A DNA stretch of 64,000 nucleotides from assembly GCF_030464345.1 (NCBI RefSeq), contig NZ_VCYH01000003.1:248001-312000 (forward strand). Direction: 5' to 3'. Source of the DNA: Methanoculleus frigidifontis (GTDB lineage Archaea > Halobacteriota > Methanomicrobia > Methanomicrobiales > Methanoculleaceae). A program made the translations under genes and the position numbers. Each line of letters opens with the position of its first letter. Position 1 is the stretch's first letter. Of this stretch, positions 8,125 to 15,622 are shown piece after piece. The notes under the pieces are model-generated. The model was not told the DNA's origin. It saw only the letters and a list, made by a program, of their open reading frames with translations, and did no database searches.

Positions 8125-9960
8125 ATGTCAGACACAACTGATACTATTGTTTATCGCCTTGGAGCAAACTGCGACCTGGAGGAGGTCGAGGAAGGAAAGG
8201 CATACCTCGGCCGCGTCCAGGGATTTGCCAACTTCGGCGTCTTCGTGCAGCTGAACGACCGGGTGAAAGGGCTTGTGCATAAGAGCAACGTCAAGATGCA
8301 GCACACAGAACGCGACCCGATCATCGTGCGGGTGCTGCAGATCCGGTCGAACGGCAACATCGATCTTGAGGAGGAGACTCCGACCGTCTACCACACCCAG
8401 ACGGTGGTGAAGAAGACCCCGACGATCCGGCTCTCGGAGCTCGGGAAGAAGATCGGCAGAACCGTGCTGATCGAAGGGGAGGTCGCCCAGATCAAGCAGA
8501 CGTCAGGGCCGACGATCTTTACGCTGGTGGACGAGTCCGGCACCGAGAACGCCGCCGCCTTCATCGAAGCAGGCGTCCGGGCATACCCGGAGGTGCAGAT
8601 CGGCGACATCGTCGGGGTTATCGGCGAGGTGATGCAGCGCAACAACCAGCTCCAGATCGAGGTCGCCTCGCTTGCGGCTCTGGAACCCGAGGATGCCGCA
8701 CGGGTGCGCGCCCGGATCGATCAGGCGCTTGACGAGCGGGCGGAGCCCGAAGACCTGCCGTTCCTGGTCGAGAGCGAGGTCTTCGAGAAACTGAAACCTG
8801 CGATGCGGAACGTGGCGAAGCAGATCCGAAAAGCGGTCTTCACCGCACAGCCGATCATCCTCCGGCACCACGCCGACGCGGACGGCATCTGCGCCGCCGT
8901 CGCCGTCGAGACCGCCGTCACCGCCCTGATCAGGGAGAGTGGCGGGGATTTCGACGCCGAGTACTTCCTCTTCAAGCGGGCACCCTCGAAGGCGCCGTTC
9001 TACGAGATTGAGGATATCACCCGCGATCTCGACTTTGCCCTGAAGGACAACGTCCGCTACGGCCAGAAGATGCCGATGATCCTGCTGATGGACAACGGGT
9101 CCACGGAGGAGGACGAGCCGTCGATGAAGGTCACGAAGATCTACGGTCTTCCGGTCCTCGTCGTCGATCACCACCACCCCGACGAGATCGTGGACCAGTA
9201 CCTGGTCGGCCACGTCAACCCCTACCATGTCGGCGGCGACTTCGGGATCACCGCAGGAATGCTCGGCACCGAGATCGCCCGGATGATCAACCCGGACGTC
9301 GAGGAGCAGATCAAACACCTGCCGGCGATTGCGGCCGTCGGCGACCGGAGCGAGGCTCCGGAGCGGGCGCGTTACCTGGAGCTCGCCGCTCCTGCCTACA
9401 CCGAGCAGGACTGCAAGGATATCGCGCTTGCACTCGACTACGAACAGTTCTGGCTCCGCTTCAACGACGGGCGCGAGATCGTCAAGGATATCGTCAACCT
9501 GACCGGCAACACCGAGCGGCACCGGCAGTTCGTCGCGCTGCTTGTGGCCGAGGCGAACCGTGCAATCGACGAGCAGATGGCGGCGGTGATGCCGCACGTG
9601 GTCTCCCGGGTGCTGCCGAACGGGGCGAACCTCTTCATGCTGGACGTCGAGATATACGCCCACCGGTTCACCTTCCCGCCGCCCGGGAAGACCTCGGGCG
9701 AGGTCCACGACCGGCTTGTCCAGCAGCATCCGGGTGAGCCGGTGGTGACCCTGGGCTTTGGGCCTGACTTTGCCGTGCTGCGTTCGAAGGGCGTCATGAT
9801 GAACATCCCGCAGATGGTCCGCGAACTGCGGCAGGAGATCATCGGCGGCGGCGTCAACGGCGGCGGCCACCTGGTGGTCGGCAGCATAAAGTTCGTGGAG
9901 GGCATGCGCGACGCCGTCCTCGAGGCCCTGATTGAGAAGATTGGCCAGGCTCCAATCTAA
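8125..9960 (+). CDS. S1-OB-DHH family phosphoesterase (RecJ-like)
   Basis: The 611-residue protein has an S1 RNA-binding domain at about residues 20-78 (GKAYLGRVQGFANFGVFVQL), an OB-fold nucleic-acid-binding domain at about 92-185 (RTVLIEGEVAQIK), then a DHH phosphoesterase domain. Metal-site motifs are HHADADG near 248, MDNGST, and VDHHHPDE near 348. The C-terminal DHHA1 region has GGGVNGGGH near 574. Such proteins are archaeal RecJ/Cdc45-type or nanoRNase-like enzymes acting on single-stranded DNA or RNA. Which nucleic acid is cut cannot be told from the sequence. GGAG lies nine bases before the ATG, and the gene ends the run that began at 3397. Confidence 0.85.
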   Translation: MSDTTDTIVYRLGANCDLEEVEEGKAYLGRVQGFANFGVFVQLNDRVKGLVHKSNVKMQHTERDPIIVRVLQIRSNGNIDLEEETPTVYHTQTVVKKTPTIRLSELGKKIGRTVLIEGEVAQIKQTSGPTIFTLVDESGTENAAAFIEAGVRAYPEVQIGDIVGVIGEVMQRNNQLQIEVASLAALEPEDAARVRARIDQALDERAEPEDLPFLVESEVFEKLKPAMRNVAKQIRKAVFTAQPIILRHHADADGICAAVAVETAVTALIRESGGDFDAEYFLFKRAPSKAPFYEIEDITRDLDFALKDNVRYGQKMPMILLMDNGSTEEDEPSMKVTKIYGLPVLVVDHHHPDEIVDQYLVGHVNPYHVGGDFGITAGMLGTEIARMINPDVEEQIKHLPAIAAVGDRSEAPERARYLELAAPAYTEQDCKDIALALDYEQFWLRFNDGREIVKDIVNLTGNTERHRQFVALLVAEANRAIDEQMAAVMPHVVSRVLPNGANLFMLDVEIYAHRFTFPPPGKTSGEVHDRLVQQHPGEPVVTLGFGPDFAVLRSKGVMMNIPQMVRELRQEIIGGGVNGGGHLVVGSIKFVEGMRDAVLEALIEKIGQAPI

Positions 9961-9967
9961 AACCGGC

Positions 9968-9973
9968 TTTTTT
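9968..9973 (+). terminator. T-run terminator after the DHH gene
   Basis: CGGCTTTTTTCTTC follows seven bases after the stop at 9960, giving a T6 tract after a GC-rich step. It probably ends the 3397-9960 operon. Confidence 0.4.
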
Positions 9974-10132
9974 CTTCGGGACTGCATATCCCGCTCTGCC
10001 CCTCTGCGGGGATCTGTGCCGCTCCTGCGGGTTCCGGCTCCGCAAACACCTTCAATCCTGCACGCTTGTCAGAATTATGTTGTTTATTCGGCTTTGGGCG
10101 TTGAAAGGCGCCTCTCGAATTCTATTATCACC

Positions 10133-10150
10133 GAAATATAAATATAATAG
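10133..10150 (+). promoter_or_regulatory. TATA-box region of the surface protein gene at 10172
   Basis: An AT-only stretch (AAATATAAATATAATAG) lies 22-39 bases before the ATG. The surrounding 130 bases (about 10072-10200) are similar to the region before the paralogue at 11249, including the blocks TATCACCGAAAT and CTCCGTATGTCCGGAAGTAG. Confidence 0.55.
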
Positions 10151-10171
10151 TATTGAATAGATGGTCTCCGT

Positions 10172-11044
10172 ATGTCCGGAAGTAGACGAGCACAAAAGGC
10201 CCTCCTGATGGCCCTGCTGGTGGTGGGCTGCGTTATCGCCGTACCGGTATCGGCACAGGTCGATACCCCGACGGCGACCGAAATTCCCTTCGACGAGACG
10301 ACTCCGAATGAGACCGTGACCGAAACCCCGACTGAGACCGTGACTGAGATTGCGACTGAGACCGTGACCGAAACCCCGACTGAGACCGTGACTGAGATTG
10401 CGACTGAAACGATGACCGTAACCGAAACCGTAACTGAAAGTGGAGCTGTTGTCAGCGGACAGGAGGCGGAGAACGTGACCGAAGTGCCGGTTCAGGTACA
10501 GCCGGGCGAGACGATCACTGTGGGAAGCGAAACTCAGATCTACGATCTCTCCGGGCTTCGGAACGCCACGACCGACGAGCCTGTCACCGAGCTGCGTGCG
10601 TACGAAGATAACAACCCCGAGACCGGCACCCTGGTGAACACGGTCTCCGTAGGGCCAATAGACACTAACGTCGAGCTCTCTGCCGCCGACTTCGGGGACA
10701 CCTTCGGTGTGTACTACCCCTACGACGGTCAGGCCGTCGTCGATAACTCCATCACTGTCATGGAGGAGGAAGGCGGTGTTGCAGCGAATGAGACCGCCAA
10801 CGTGACCGAGACGATGACCACGGAGACCACGGCTACGCCTGCAGAGACCGAGACGGTGACCACCGAGGAGACGCCTGTGGAGACGATGACAACCGAGGCC
10901 ATGACGCCTGAGACGACGTTCACGCCGATGCAGGAGACCGAGACCCCGTCACCGACACCGACAACGCCGCTCTCGTTCTTCTCTGTTCTCGGCGCTCTGG
11001 GGATCCTGAGTCTCCTGATTGTCGTATTGCGGTACCGGCGCTGA
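10172..11044 (+). CDS. secreted Thr/Glu-rich surface protein with C-terminal membrane anchor
   Basis: The 290-residue protein begins with a signal peptide (basic SRRAQKA, a hydrophobic core, VSAQ at about residue 27). It continues with a Thr/Glu repeat region built on TETVTEI and TETPTETV units (about 40-92). A compact domain follows at about 100-195 (PGETITVGSETQIYDLSGL, FGVYYPYDGQA), then a second Thr/Glu-rich linker with TPTPTTP. It ends in a hydrophobic helix with an RYRR tail. The tail looks like an archaeosortase-type or simple membrane anchor, and the linker is a likely O-glycosylation zone. The middle domain recalls S-layer-associated DUF3821-type domains, with low confidence. The 105-residue paralogue at 11249 keeps the ends but lacks the middle domain. 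Confidence 0.7.
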   Translation: MSGSRRAQKALLMALLVVGCVIAVPVSAQVDTPTATEIPFDETTPNETVTETPTETVTEIATETVTETPTETVTEIATETMTVTETVTESGAVVSGQEAENVTEVPVQVQPGETITVGSETQIYDLSGLRNATTDEPVTELRAYEDNNPETGTLVNTVSVGPIDTNVELSAADFGDTFGVYYPYDGQAVVDNSITVMEEEGGVAANETANVTETMTTETTATPAETETVTTEETPVETMTTEAMTPETTFTPMQETETPSPTPTTPLSFFSVLGALGILSLLIVVLRYRR

Positions 11045-11059
11045 TCTACGCGCCCGCCC

Positions 11060-11067
11060 TTTTTTTT
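11060..11067 (+). terminator. T8 terminator shared in form with the paralogous gene
   Basis: CTACGCGCCCGCCC followed by T8 starts shortly after the stop at 11044. The same word followed by T7 occurs after the paralogue (11582-11588). Confidence 0.5.
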
Positions 11068-11248
11068 ACTCCGCCATCCCGCACCCGCGCCGCCTCCCGT
11101 TCCCGGGGATCCCGCCTCCGCAGCATCTTTCGTCGGACCTGGTTGTCAGAACCCCGCTGCTTGTTCGGGTTTGGGTACTGAAAGACGCCTCTTGAATTCA
11201 AGCATCACCGAAATGTACATAAGATAGTATTGGATAGGGTGTCTCCGT

Positions 11249-11566
11249 ATGTCCGGAAGTAGACGAGCCGAGAAGGCCTTCCTGATTGCCCTGCTGGTTG
11301 TGGGTTGCGTCATTGCCATACCAGTGTCGGCACAGACCGATACACCACCGCCGACCGAGGTGCCGTTCGGGGAGACGGCCCCGAACGTGAACGAGACCGC
11401 CAATGTGACCGAAACGACGACCGAAACGACGACCGAAACGACGACCGAAACGACGACAGACGAGATCCCGATACCGACACCGACAACGCCGCTCTCGATA
11501 TTCTCCGTTCTCGGTGCTCTGGGGATCCTGGGTATCCTGCTTGTCGTGTCGAGAAACCGGCGCTGA
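11249..11566 (+). CDS. short paralogue of the Thr/Glu-rich surface protein
   Basis: This 105-residue protein has almost the same signal peptide as the 10172 gene (MSGSRRAEKAFLIALLVVGC, VSAQ). A short stalk follows, whose core is a four-fold TTTE repeat encoded by a 12-base DNA repeat, ACCGAAACGACG, at about 11408-11459. It ends in the same TPTPTTPL plus hydrophobic anchor with RNRR. It lacks the globular middle domain of its neighbour and is therefore essentially a signal peptide, glycosylatable stalk and anchor. GGTG lies eight bases before the ATG. It could be a stripped-down duplicate or a stalk protein in its own right. Confidence 0.65.
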   Translation: MSGSRRAEKAFLIALLVVGCVIAIPVSAQTDTPPPTEVPFGETAPNVNETANVTETTTETTTETTTETTTDEIPIPTPTTPLSIFSVLGALGILGILLVVSRNRR

Positions 11567-11581
11567 TCTACGCGCCCGCCC

Positions 11582-11588
11582 TTTTTTT
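11582..11588 (+). terminator. T7 terminator of the short surface protein gene
   Basis: The same GCGCCCGCCC word as after the 10172 gene precedes this T-run, 15 bases after the stop. Confidence 0.5.
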
Positions 11589-11763
11589 CTCGCCCCTCCT
11601 GCACCCGTATTCTCCTGTCCCGTCCCTTCTGATGGTGCTTTGCTGCAGGGTCGGGAAACGACCTCGCTCTCTCGCTCCTCGGAGACCCCGTTCGGGGTTT
11701 CTGTCAGACGCGATATCCGTGAATGCGCGAAGAACCGCTGCCGGTCGTGTTCACAAATAGGTA

Positions 11764-11773
11764 GATATATATA
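11764..11773 (+). promoter_or_regulatory. TATA box of the DUF7123-like gene
   Basis: GATATATATA lies about 45 bases before the ATG at 11816, in an AT-rich pocket. Confidence 0.45.
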
Positions 11774-11815
11774 CTGGGCTGAATAAAATGGAGGTGCTCA
11801 CGAGGGAAATGGCGA

Positions 11816-12067
11816 ATGTCGACAAAAGACCGTATACGGAAAAAGTACAACGATACTCAGAGAAAAATACTCTACCACCTGAAGTCCGGCATGAAGGCGG
11901 GCAAGTCCTATTTCAAATCCAAGTACATCGCAAAAGACCTCGGCCTGTCGCCGAAGGAAGTCGGGATTAACCTTGCAATCCTTTCGGAGATCTGCGACGA
12001 GCTGGATATCAAGCGCTGGAGCTACTCCAACAGCACCACCTGGCGGGTGACCTGCCGGGCGTCATAA
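11816..12067 (+). CDS. small winged-helix protein (DUF7123-like)
   Basis: The basic 83-residue protein has a winged-helix pattern: TQRKILYHLKSG, a YFKSKYIAKDLGLSPKEVG helix-turn-helix, and a C-terminal KRWSYSNSTTWRVT wing. The SPKEVG and TTWRVT segments recall the DUF7123 family known from haloarchaea and methanogens; I recognise this from memory only. The ATG at 11816 has GAGGG nine bases upstream. It is probably a DNA-binding protein, and its targets are unknown. It is monocistronic. Confidence 0.65.
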   Translation: MSTKDRIRKKYNDTQRKILYHLKSGMKAGKSYFKSKYIAKDLGLSPKEVGINLAILSEICDELDIKRWSYSNSTTWRVTCRAS

Positions 12068-12097
12068 TATTAATGAGAGCCAACCCTATTTCTTCCC

Positions 12098-12487
12098 ATG
12101 ACTATTGTTGACTTCGTAGCACCGGTTGAGTTTGTTGCAAACATCAACGGCGACAAAGACTGTCTGATGGCGCCGGACCTGGGCACCGCTGAGGCCGGCG
12201 TCTTCTGGTTCAACATCGACGTGCCGAAGGGTCACGGCGTCTCGGCGGGAGACCGCATCCGTGTCGTTGTGGACGCCGGAGGATCGGATACGGCTCTGGA
12301 AGGAGCGATCGCCGACTTCGAGGCGCCGGTGGAGATGGTTGCGCACGTCAGCGAGCAGAAGGACTGCCTGCTCTATCAGGAGAAGAACCACGATGACCCG
12401 AACGTCTTCTGGTTTAACATCGACATCCCGGCGGGTCACGGCATATCGGCAGGAGACCGCGTCCGCATTATTGTTGCGAAGCCGTGA
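12098..12487 (+). CDS. unknown protein made of two copies of a 60-residue domain
   Basis: This 129-residue protein has an obvious internal duplication. Residues 5-60 carry DFVAPVEFVA, KDCLM, VFWFNIDVPKGHGVSAGD. Residues 73-126 carry DFEAPVEMVA, KDCLL, VFWFNIDIPAGHGISAGD. Each copy keeps one Cys and an FNID-P-GHG core. There is no signal peptide or membrane segment. No Shine-Dalgarno sequence precedes the ATG, while TAATATTAAT lies about 30 bases upstream, so a leaderless transcript is likely. I do not recognise the family. The conserved Cys, Asp and His in each copy could form a metal or ligand site, which is speculation. Confidence 0.7.
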   Translation: MTIVDFVAPVEFVANINGDKDCLMAPDLGTAEAGVFWFNIDVPKGHGVSAGDRIRVVVDAGGSDTALEGAIADFEAPVEMVAHVSEQKDCLLYQEKNHDDPNVFWFNIDIPAGHGISAGDRVRIIVAKP

Positions 12488-12523
12488 ACCGCAGGGTTGC
12501 GGCCGGTGAGCCGCCGGCGGGGA

Positions 12524-13138
12524 TTACGCCGATGCATACGCAGGCAGCGTCTCGAAGTCGATCCGGTATCTATCCACGGCGTCACAGCCAACGATCAGGT
12601 AGTACTCGGCGTCGCTGCTCTGCACGTTCTTGACAACGGAGCCGGAATACCACAGTTCGGCTCCCTCGACGATTGTTCCGTCCCCGGCATCGACGAGAAT
12701 GAAGCTGATATGCGCGGCGTGGGGTCGGCGTTCGGCGTAGACGGTGCAGTTCATTCTCCAGACCGGGTAGGGCACGCTGAATGTTTCGGTCAAACCGCCG
12801 CCGGACTCCTCGACGTAGGCAAAGGGTATTGTCCGGTTGCTCTTCCAGAGAATATCCGATCCGCCGAAGGTACCCATATTCGGTGGAAGGAGGTGCCGGG
12901 GATACGTCAGGTAATCGGGATTGTATCTGATCCTGTACGGCTCCGGAACCGGGGGTGCCGTCGGCGACGGGGAGGGTTCTGCAGCCCCCGCATCCGGCGG
13001 GCGATACGGTGTCTCACCCGGTGTTTGGATCTCCCCCTGCCCGGCCTGATCCTCCCCTGCTGCCGGGTTGAAGACGACCGCAATGAGGCTGACGATGATC
13101 AGTGCCGCCAGGATGCTGATGACATCTCCTCTCTCCAC
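12524..13138 (-). CDS. membrane-anchored extracellular protein of unknown function
   Basis: The 204-residue protein has one N-terminal membrane helix (about residues 6-25) followed by a Pro-rich linker (about 36-67, with EPSPSPTAPPVPEP). A probable beta-rich domain follows, with YLTYPRHLLPPNMGTFGG, WRMNCTVYAERR and SSDAEYYLIVGCDAVDRYRI. Two cysteines (in NCT and VGC) could form a disulfide outside the cell. It starts at the ATG at 13138 and is divergent from the 13306 gene. No family was recognised. Confidence 0.6.
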   Translation of the reverse strand: MERGDVISILAALIIVSLIAVVFNPAAGEDQAGQGEIQTPGETPYRPPDAGAAEPSPSPTAPPVPEPYRIRYNPDYLTYPRHLLPPNMGTFGGSDILWKSNRTIPFAYVEESGGGLTETFSVPYPVWRMNCTVYAERRPHAAHISFILVDAGDGTIVEGAELWYSGSVVKNVQSSDAEYYLIVGCDAVDRYRIDFETLPAYASA

Positions 13139-13267
13139 GCATGTATGGTTCCCGGGCAGTCGGAAATAGGTTTCGTAACGGATGCGGGAAATCCGTATCG
13201 ATCACCGGCCAAAAGACCCCCGATCTCTCTCCTGCCTTCTCGAGAGCCGCTGCCCGAAAAGAGAAGT

Positions 13268-13278
13268 GTTTAAATATC
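13268..13278 (+). promoter_or_regulatory. TATA box of the 13306 gene
   Basis: GTTTAAATATC lies about 30 bases before the ATG at 13306, a spacing that suggests a leaderless or nearly leaderless mRNA. Confidence 0.5.
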
Positions 13279-13305
13279 CAAAGTCGAAAATGTCCTGTTG
13301 CGATC

Positions 13306-13566
13306 ATGGAAATCCCGGAAGCACGCACGTGGGTCATTTTTTATCTGCTCTCGTTTGTCGTACTTCTGGTGGCGCTCTTTCTTACAACGCAGGAAAGCGG
13401 TCAGCTCTGGATAAGTCTCATGCTCATCATCGTGGTAGTCGGCATCAACTTCACGACACTCTTTTCGGAACTGAAGAGAGAGAAGGAAAAGAGGGAACTT
13501 ATGCGGAAAATGTCAGGTGATGAAGGTCTTGTACCTGCTGCCGACGCTCCCGGGCGCAGGTGGTGA
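13306..13566 (+). CDS. small two-helix membrane protein
   Basis: The 86-residue protein has two hydrophobic helices (about residues 8-26 and 34-53) and a charged C-terminal tail rich in Lys and Glu (ELKREKEKRELMRKM). The ATG at 13306 is chosen because the upstream extension of the frame is low-quality and a TATA box sits at the leaderless distance. It overlaps the start of the next gene by a few bases, so the two are probably co-translated. The function is unknown. Confidence 0.6.
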   Translation: MEIPEARTWVIFYLLSFVVLLVALFLTTQESGQLWISLMLIIVVVGINFTTLFSELKREKEKRELMRKMSGDEGLVPAADAPGRRW

Positions 13567-14162
13567 ACGGCATGGCTGGTGAGACGCCGCTGCCCCCTCA
13601 TGTCCATGAGCAGGAGTACTGGAAGCGTTACCGGACGTTGCGGTCGATGACCGGAAGGCTTGCATCGCAGCAGGCGCTCATCCATGCACTCCATGATGAG
13701 GGTTCGATCCCCCAGCAGATCCGGGACCTTGCCGTTAAAGCGGTGAACAGCGATATCGAGGCGACACGGCATATGCTGATCGAAGTTCTGGAGAACTTCA
13801 TCAGCACCGGTATGCAGGGCATCCATAGCATCGACGTCGAGGTTTCGGTCGCGATTCCCCCCGACTCGGATCTGATCGACGTTGATGAATGCCGGCTTCT
13901 GGTCGACGGAAGAGAGGAGTCGATCCCCCCGGAGATCGGGGAGGCTCTCATCACCTACGGCATACGCCACGGCCACGGCACTCCCGTCCGTGCTCTCCTT
14001 GAGTTTTACCGAACCGAAGAGGTGCGCTACGACCGGATGCTGGAAGGCGCCCTCGGCCGCTGCTCGATGCAGATTCTGCAGGAAGTGTATCCCGGAAAAC
14101 AGTACCGGATCAGGCTCCGCCTGCCGGCACAAGCTCTGGTCGAATATGGGATTGTGGCGTAG
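13560..14162 (+). CDS. conserved-looking hypothetical protein
   Basis: This 200-residue soluble protein has no signal peptide. Its first half is helical and acidic (EYWKRYRTLRSM, IRDLAVKAVNSDIEATRHML). Its second half is mixed (IDVDECRLLVDGREESIPPEIGEALITYGIRHGHGTP). The start could be GTG at 13560 or 13563 or ATG at 13572; the first gives a seven-base overlap with the upstream membrane protein gene. Codon use matches its neighbours. I do not recognise it. Pairing with the small membrane protein upstream suggests a membrane-linked role, which is inference. Confidence 0.55.
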   Translation: MVNGMAGETPLPPHVHEQEYWKRYRTLRSMTGRLASQQALIHALHDEGSIPQQIRDLAVKAVNSDIEATRHMLIEVLENFISTGMQGIHSIDVEVSVAIPPDSDLIDVDECRLLVDGREESIPPEIGEALITYGIRHGHGTPVRALLEFYRTEEVRYDRMLEGALGRCSMQILQEVYPGKQYRIRLRLPAQALVEYGIVA

Positions 14163-14278
14163 GGCTTTTCGCGGGCTCCCCGGCAGAAAGAGCTATTGTG
14201 CCTCCATGGCTGTCCCGGATTCTGCGACCCACAAGGCAATTGCATGCGGGGAGTGGCGGCAGGGCTCCCTCGCCCGGC

Positions 14279-15073
14279 CTACCGCTTTATCAGCACCTTC
14301 TGGGCGCTGTTGTACGAGGCGAAGAGGTGTTCGACCTCCCGGCCGAGATACTCGGTCTTCCCCATGACATAGTATCCGTCGTTTAAGAGAGCGGAATGAA
14401 AGAGGCGTGCGAGGTCGTTCTTCTGCTTCTCGGTAAAATAGATCGTGACGTTTCTGCAGCTGACAAGATCCAGGAAGCGGATGATCGGCGTTCCTGACAT
14501 CAGGTCATGGTGGCGGAACTTGATGAGTTCCCTGATGTGCGGCCTGACCTCGTATTTGCCGTCATCGCGGGCGATAAAGTGTTTCCGCAGATCCCGCTCG
14601 TTCACGTTCTCCAGAACCCGGCGGTCGTACACGCCATCGACTGCCTTTCGGATGGCTTCGCGATCGATATCGGTCGCATAGATCGTGATACTGACGTTTT
14701 TCCGCGCCATCATGAGGTCGTGTGCGAGGATGGCGTACGAGTACGGCTCTTCGCCGGTAGCACAGCCCGCACACCAGATCCTGATGCTGCTCTTCTTCGC
14801 GGCAAGCGAGGGGAGGATATCCTGCCGCAGAAGGCTATAGACCTCCTGGTCGCGGAAAAATTTGGTGACGTTGATTGTGAGAGCATTCCTGAGAAACTCA
14901 ACCTCGGCGGGGTTTGCGAAGAGGTACTTGTGGTAATCGTCGTAGGTCTCCTGCTTTGTAAGGCGCATCCGGGAGAGGATGCGCCGTTTGATGTAGTCTT
15001 CTTTGTACTGTGAGCACCGGATATGAACCAGTTTCTCGATGCTCCTCTGGAGTGACAAAAATGCATCCGTCAT
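14279..15073 (-). CDS. cheR: chemotaxis protein methyltransferase CheR
   Basis: CheR transfers methyl groups from SAM to glutamates of chemoreceptors. The 264-residue protein has the N-terminal helical domain (LRNALTINVTKFFRD), then the SAM-binding motif WCAGCATGEEPYSYA at about residues 99-113, ATDIDREA, and the C-terminal DLVSCRNVTIYF, which is the usual D(L/I)IxCRNVLIYF motif. The length is standard. It is the last gene of the parA-MCP-cheW-cheR run, 61 bases after cheW. No cheB methylesterase is in the window. Confidence 0.93.
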   Translation of the reverse strand: MTDAFLSLQRSIEKLVHIRCSQYKEDYIKRRILSRMRLTKQETYDDYHKYLFANPAEVEFLRNALTINVTKFFRDQEVYSLLRQDILPSLAAKKSSIRIWCAGCATGEEPYSYAILAHDLMMARKNVSITIYATDIDREAIRKAVDGVYDRRVLENVNERDLRKHFIARDDGKYEVRPHIRELIKFRHHDLMSGTPIIRFLDLVSCRNVTIYFTEKQKNDLARLFHSALLNDGYYVMGKTEYLGREVEHLFASYNSAQKVLIKR

Positions 15074-15134
15074 TGCTTTCGATACCGTGTCTCTGCGCCG
15101 CAGGGTTTTGTTCCGGCAGCATCTCCGCTGCCGA

Positions 15135-15611
15135 TCAGGTGTTCAGGTGTTCCTCGAGGTTGCCGATCACCTTGAGGATATCGATCCAGATGACCAGGTT
15201 CTTTGCCTTCTGGGTATCGTCGCTCCCTCCCTTGATGATGCCCTTGACGAAGGAGCCGATACTCGAGGATATGCCGTCGCTCATCTTCTCGATATCGGTA
15301 GAGTGCACCTGGATAACACTATGGACGTCGTCGACGATGATGCCGACGTTCGCTCCGCCGGTCGCCTCGGGGATCAGGACGACGATCTTCTGGCTCTCCC
15401 CTATCTGGCTGCCCGGGAGCCCGAGGAGAGTCTTCAGGTTGATGATGTTCGTGATCTCGCCGCGCAGGTTGATGATCCCGGCCAGGTAGTGCGGAGCCCT
15501 CGGGAGTGGAGTGATTGGCATCATCTCCACGATCTCCCGGGCGATCTGGATGTCCATGGCGTAATGCTCCGCTCCCAGCTGGAATTCTACCACATCGATG
15601 GTCTCTGTCAT
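15135..15611 (-). CDS. cheW: chemotaxis coupling protein CheW
   Basis: CheW couples chemoreceptors to the CheA kinase. The 158-residue protein shows the family pattern: VVEFQLGAEHYAMDI, REIVEMMPITPLPRAP, YLAGIINLRGEITNIINLK and VGIIVDDVHSVIQV. A short C-terminal extension after residue 110 includes IDILKVIG. It lies 11 bases after the receptor gene on the same strand and is most likely the coupler for that receptor. CheA must be supplied from elsewhere in the genome. Confidence 0.93.
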   Translation of the reverse strand: MTETIDVVEFQLGAEHYAMDIQIAREIVEMMPITPLPRAPHYLAGIINLRGEITNIINLKTLLGLPGSQIGESQKIVVLIPEATGGANVGIIVDDVHSVIQVHSTDIEKMSDGISSSIGSFVKGIIKGGSDDTQKAKNLVIWIDILKVIGNLEEHLNT

Positions 15612-15622
15612 CTGCGGGCACC

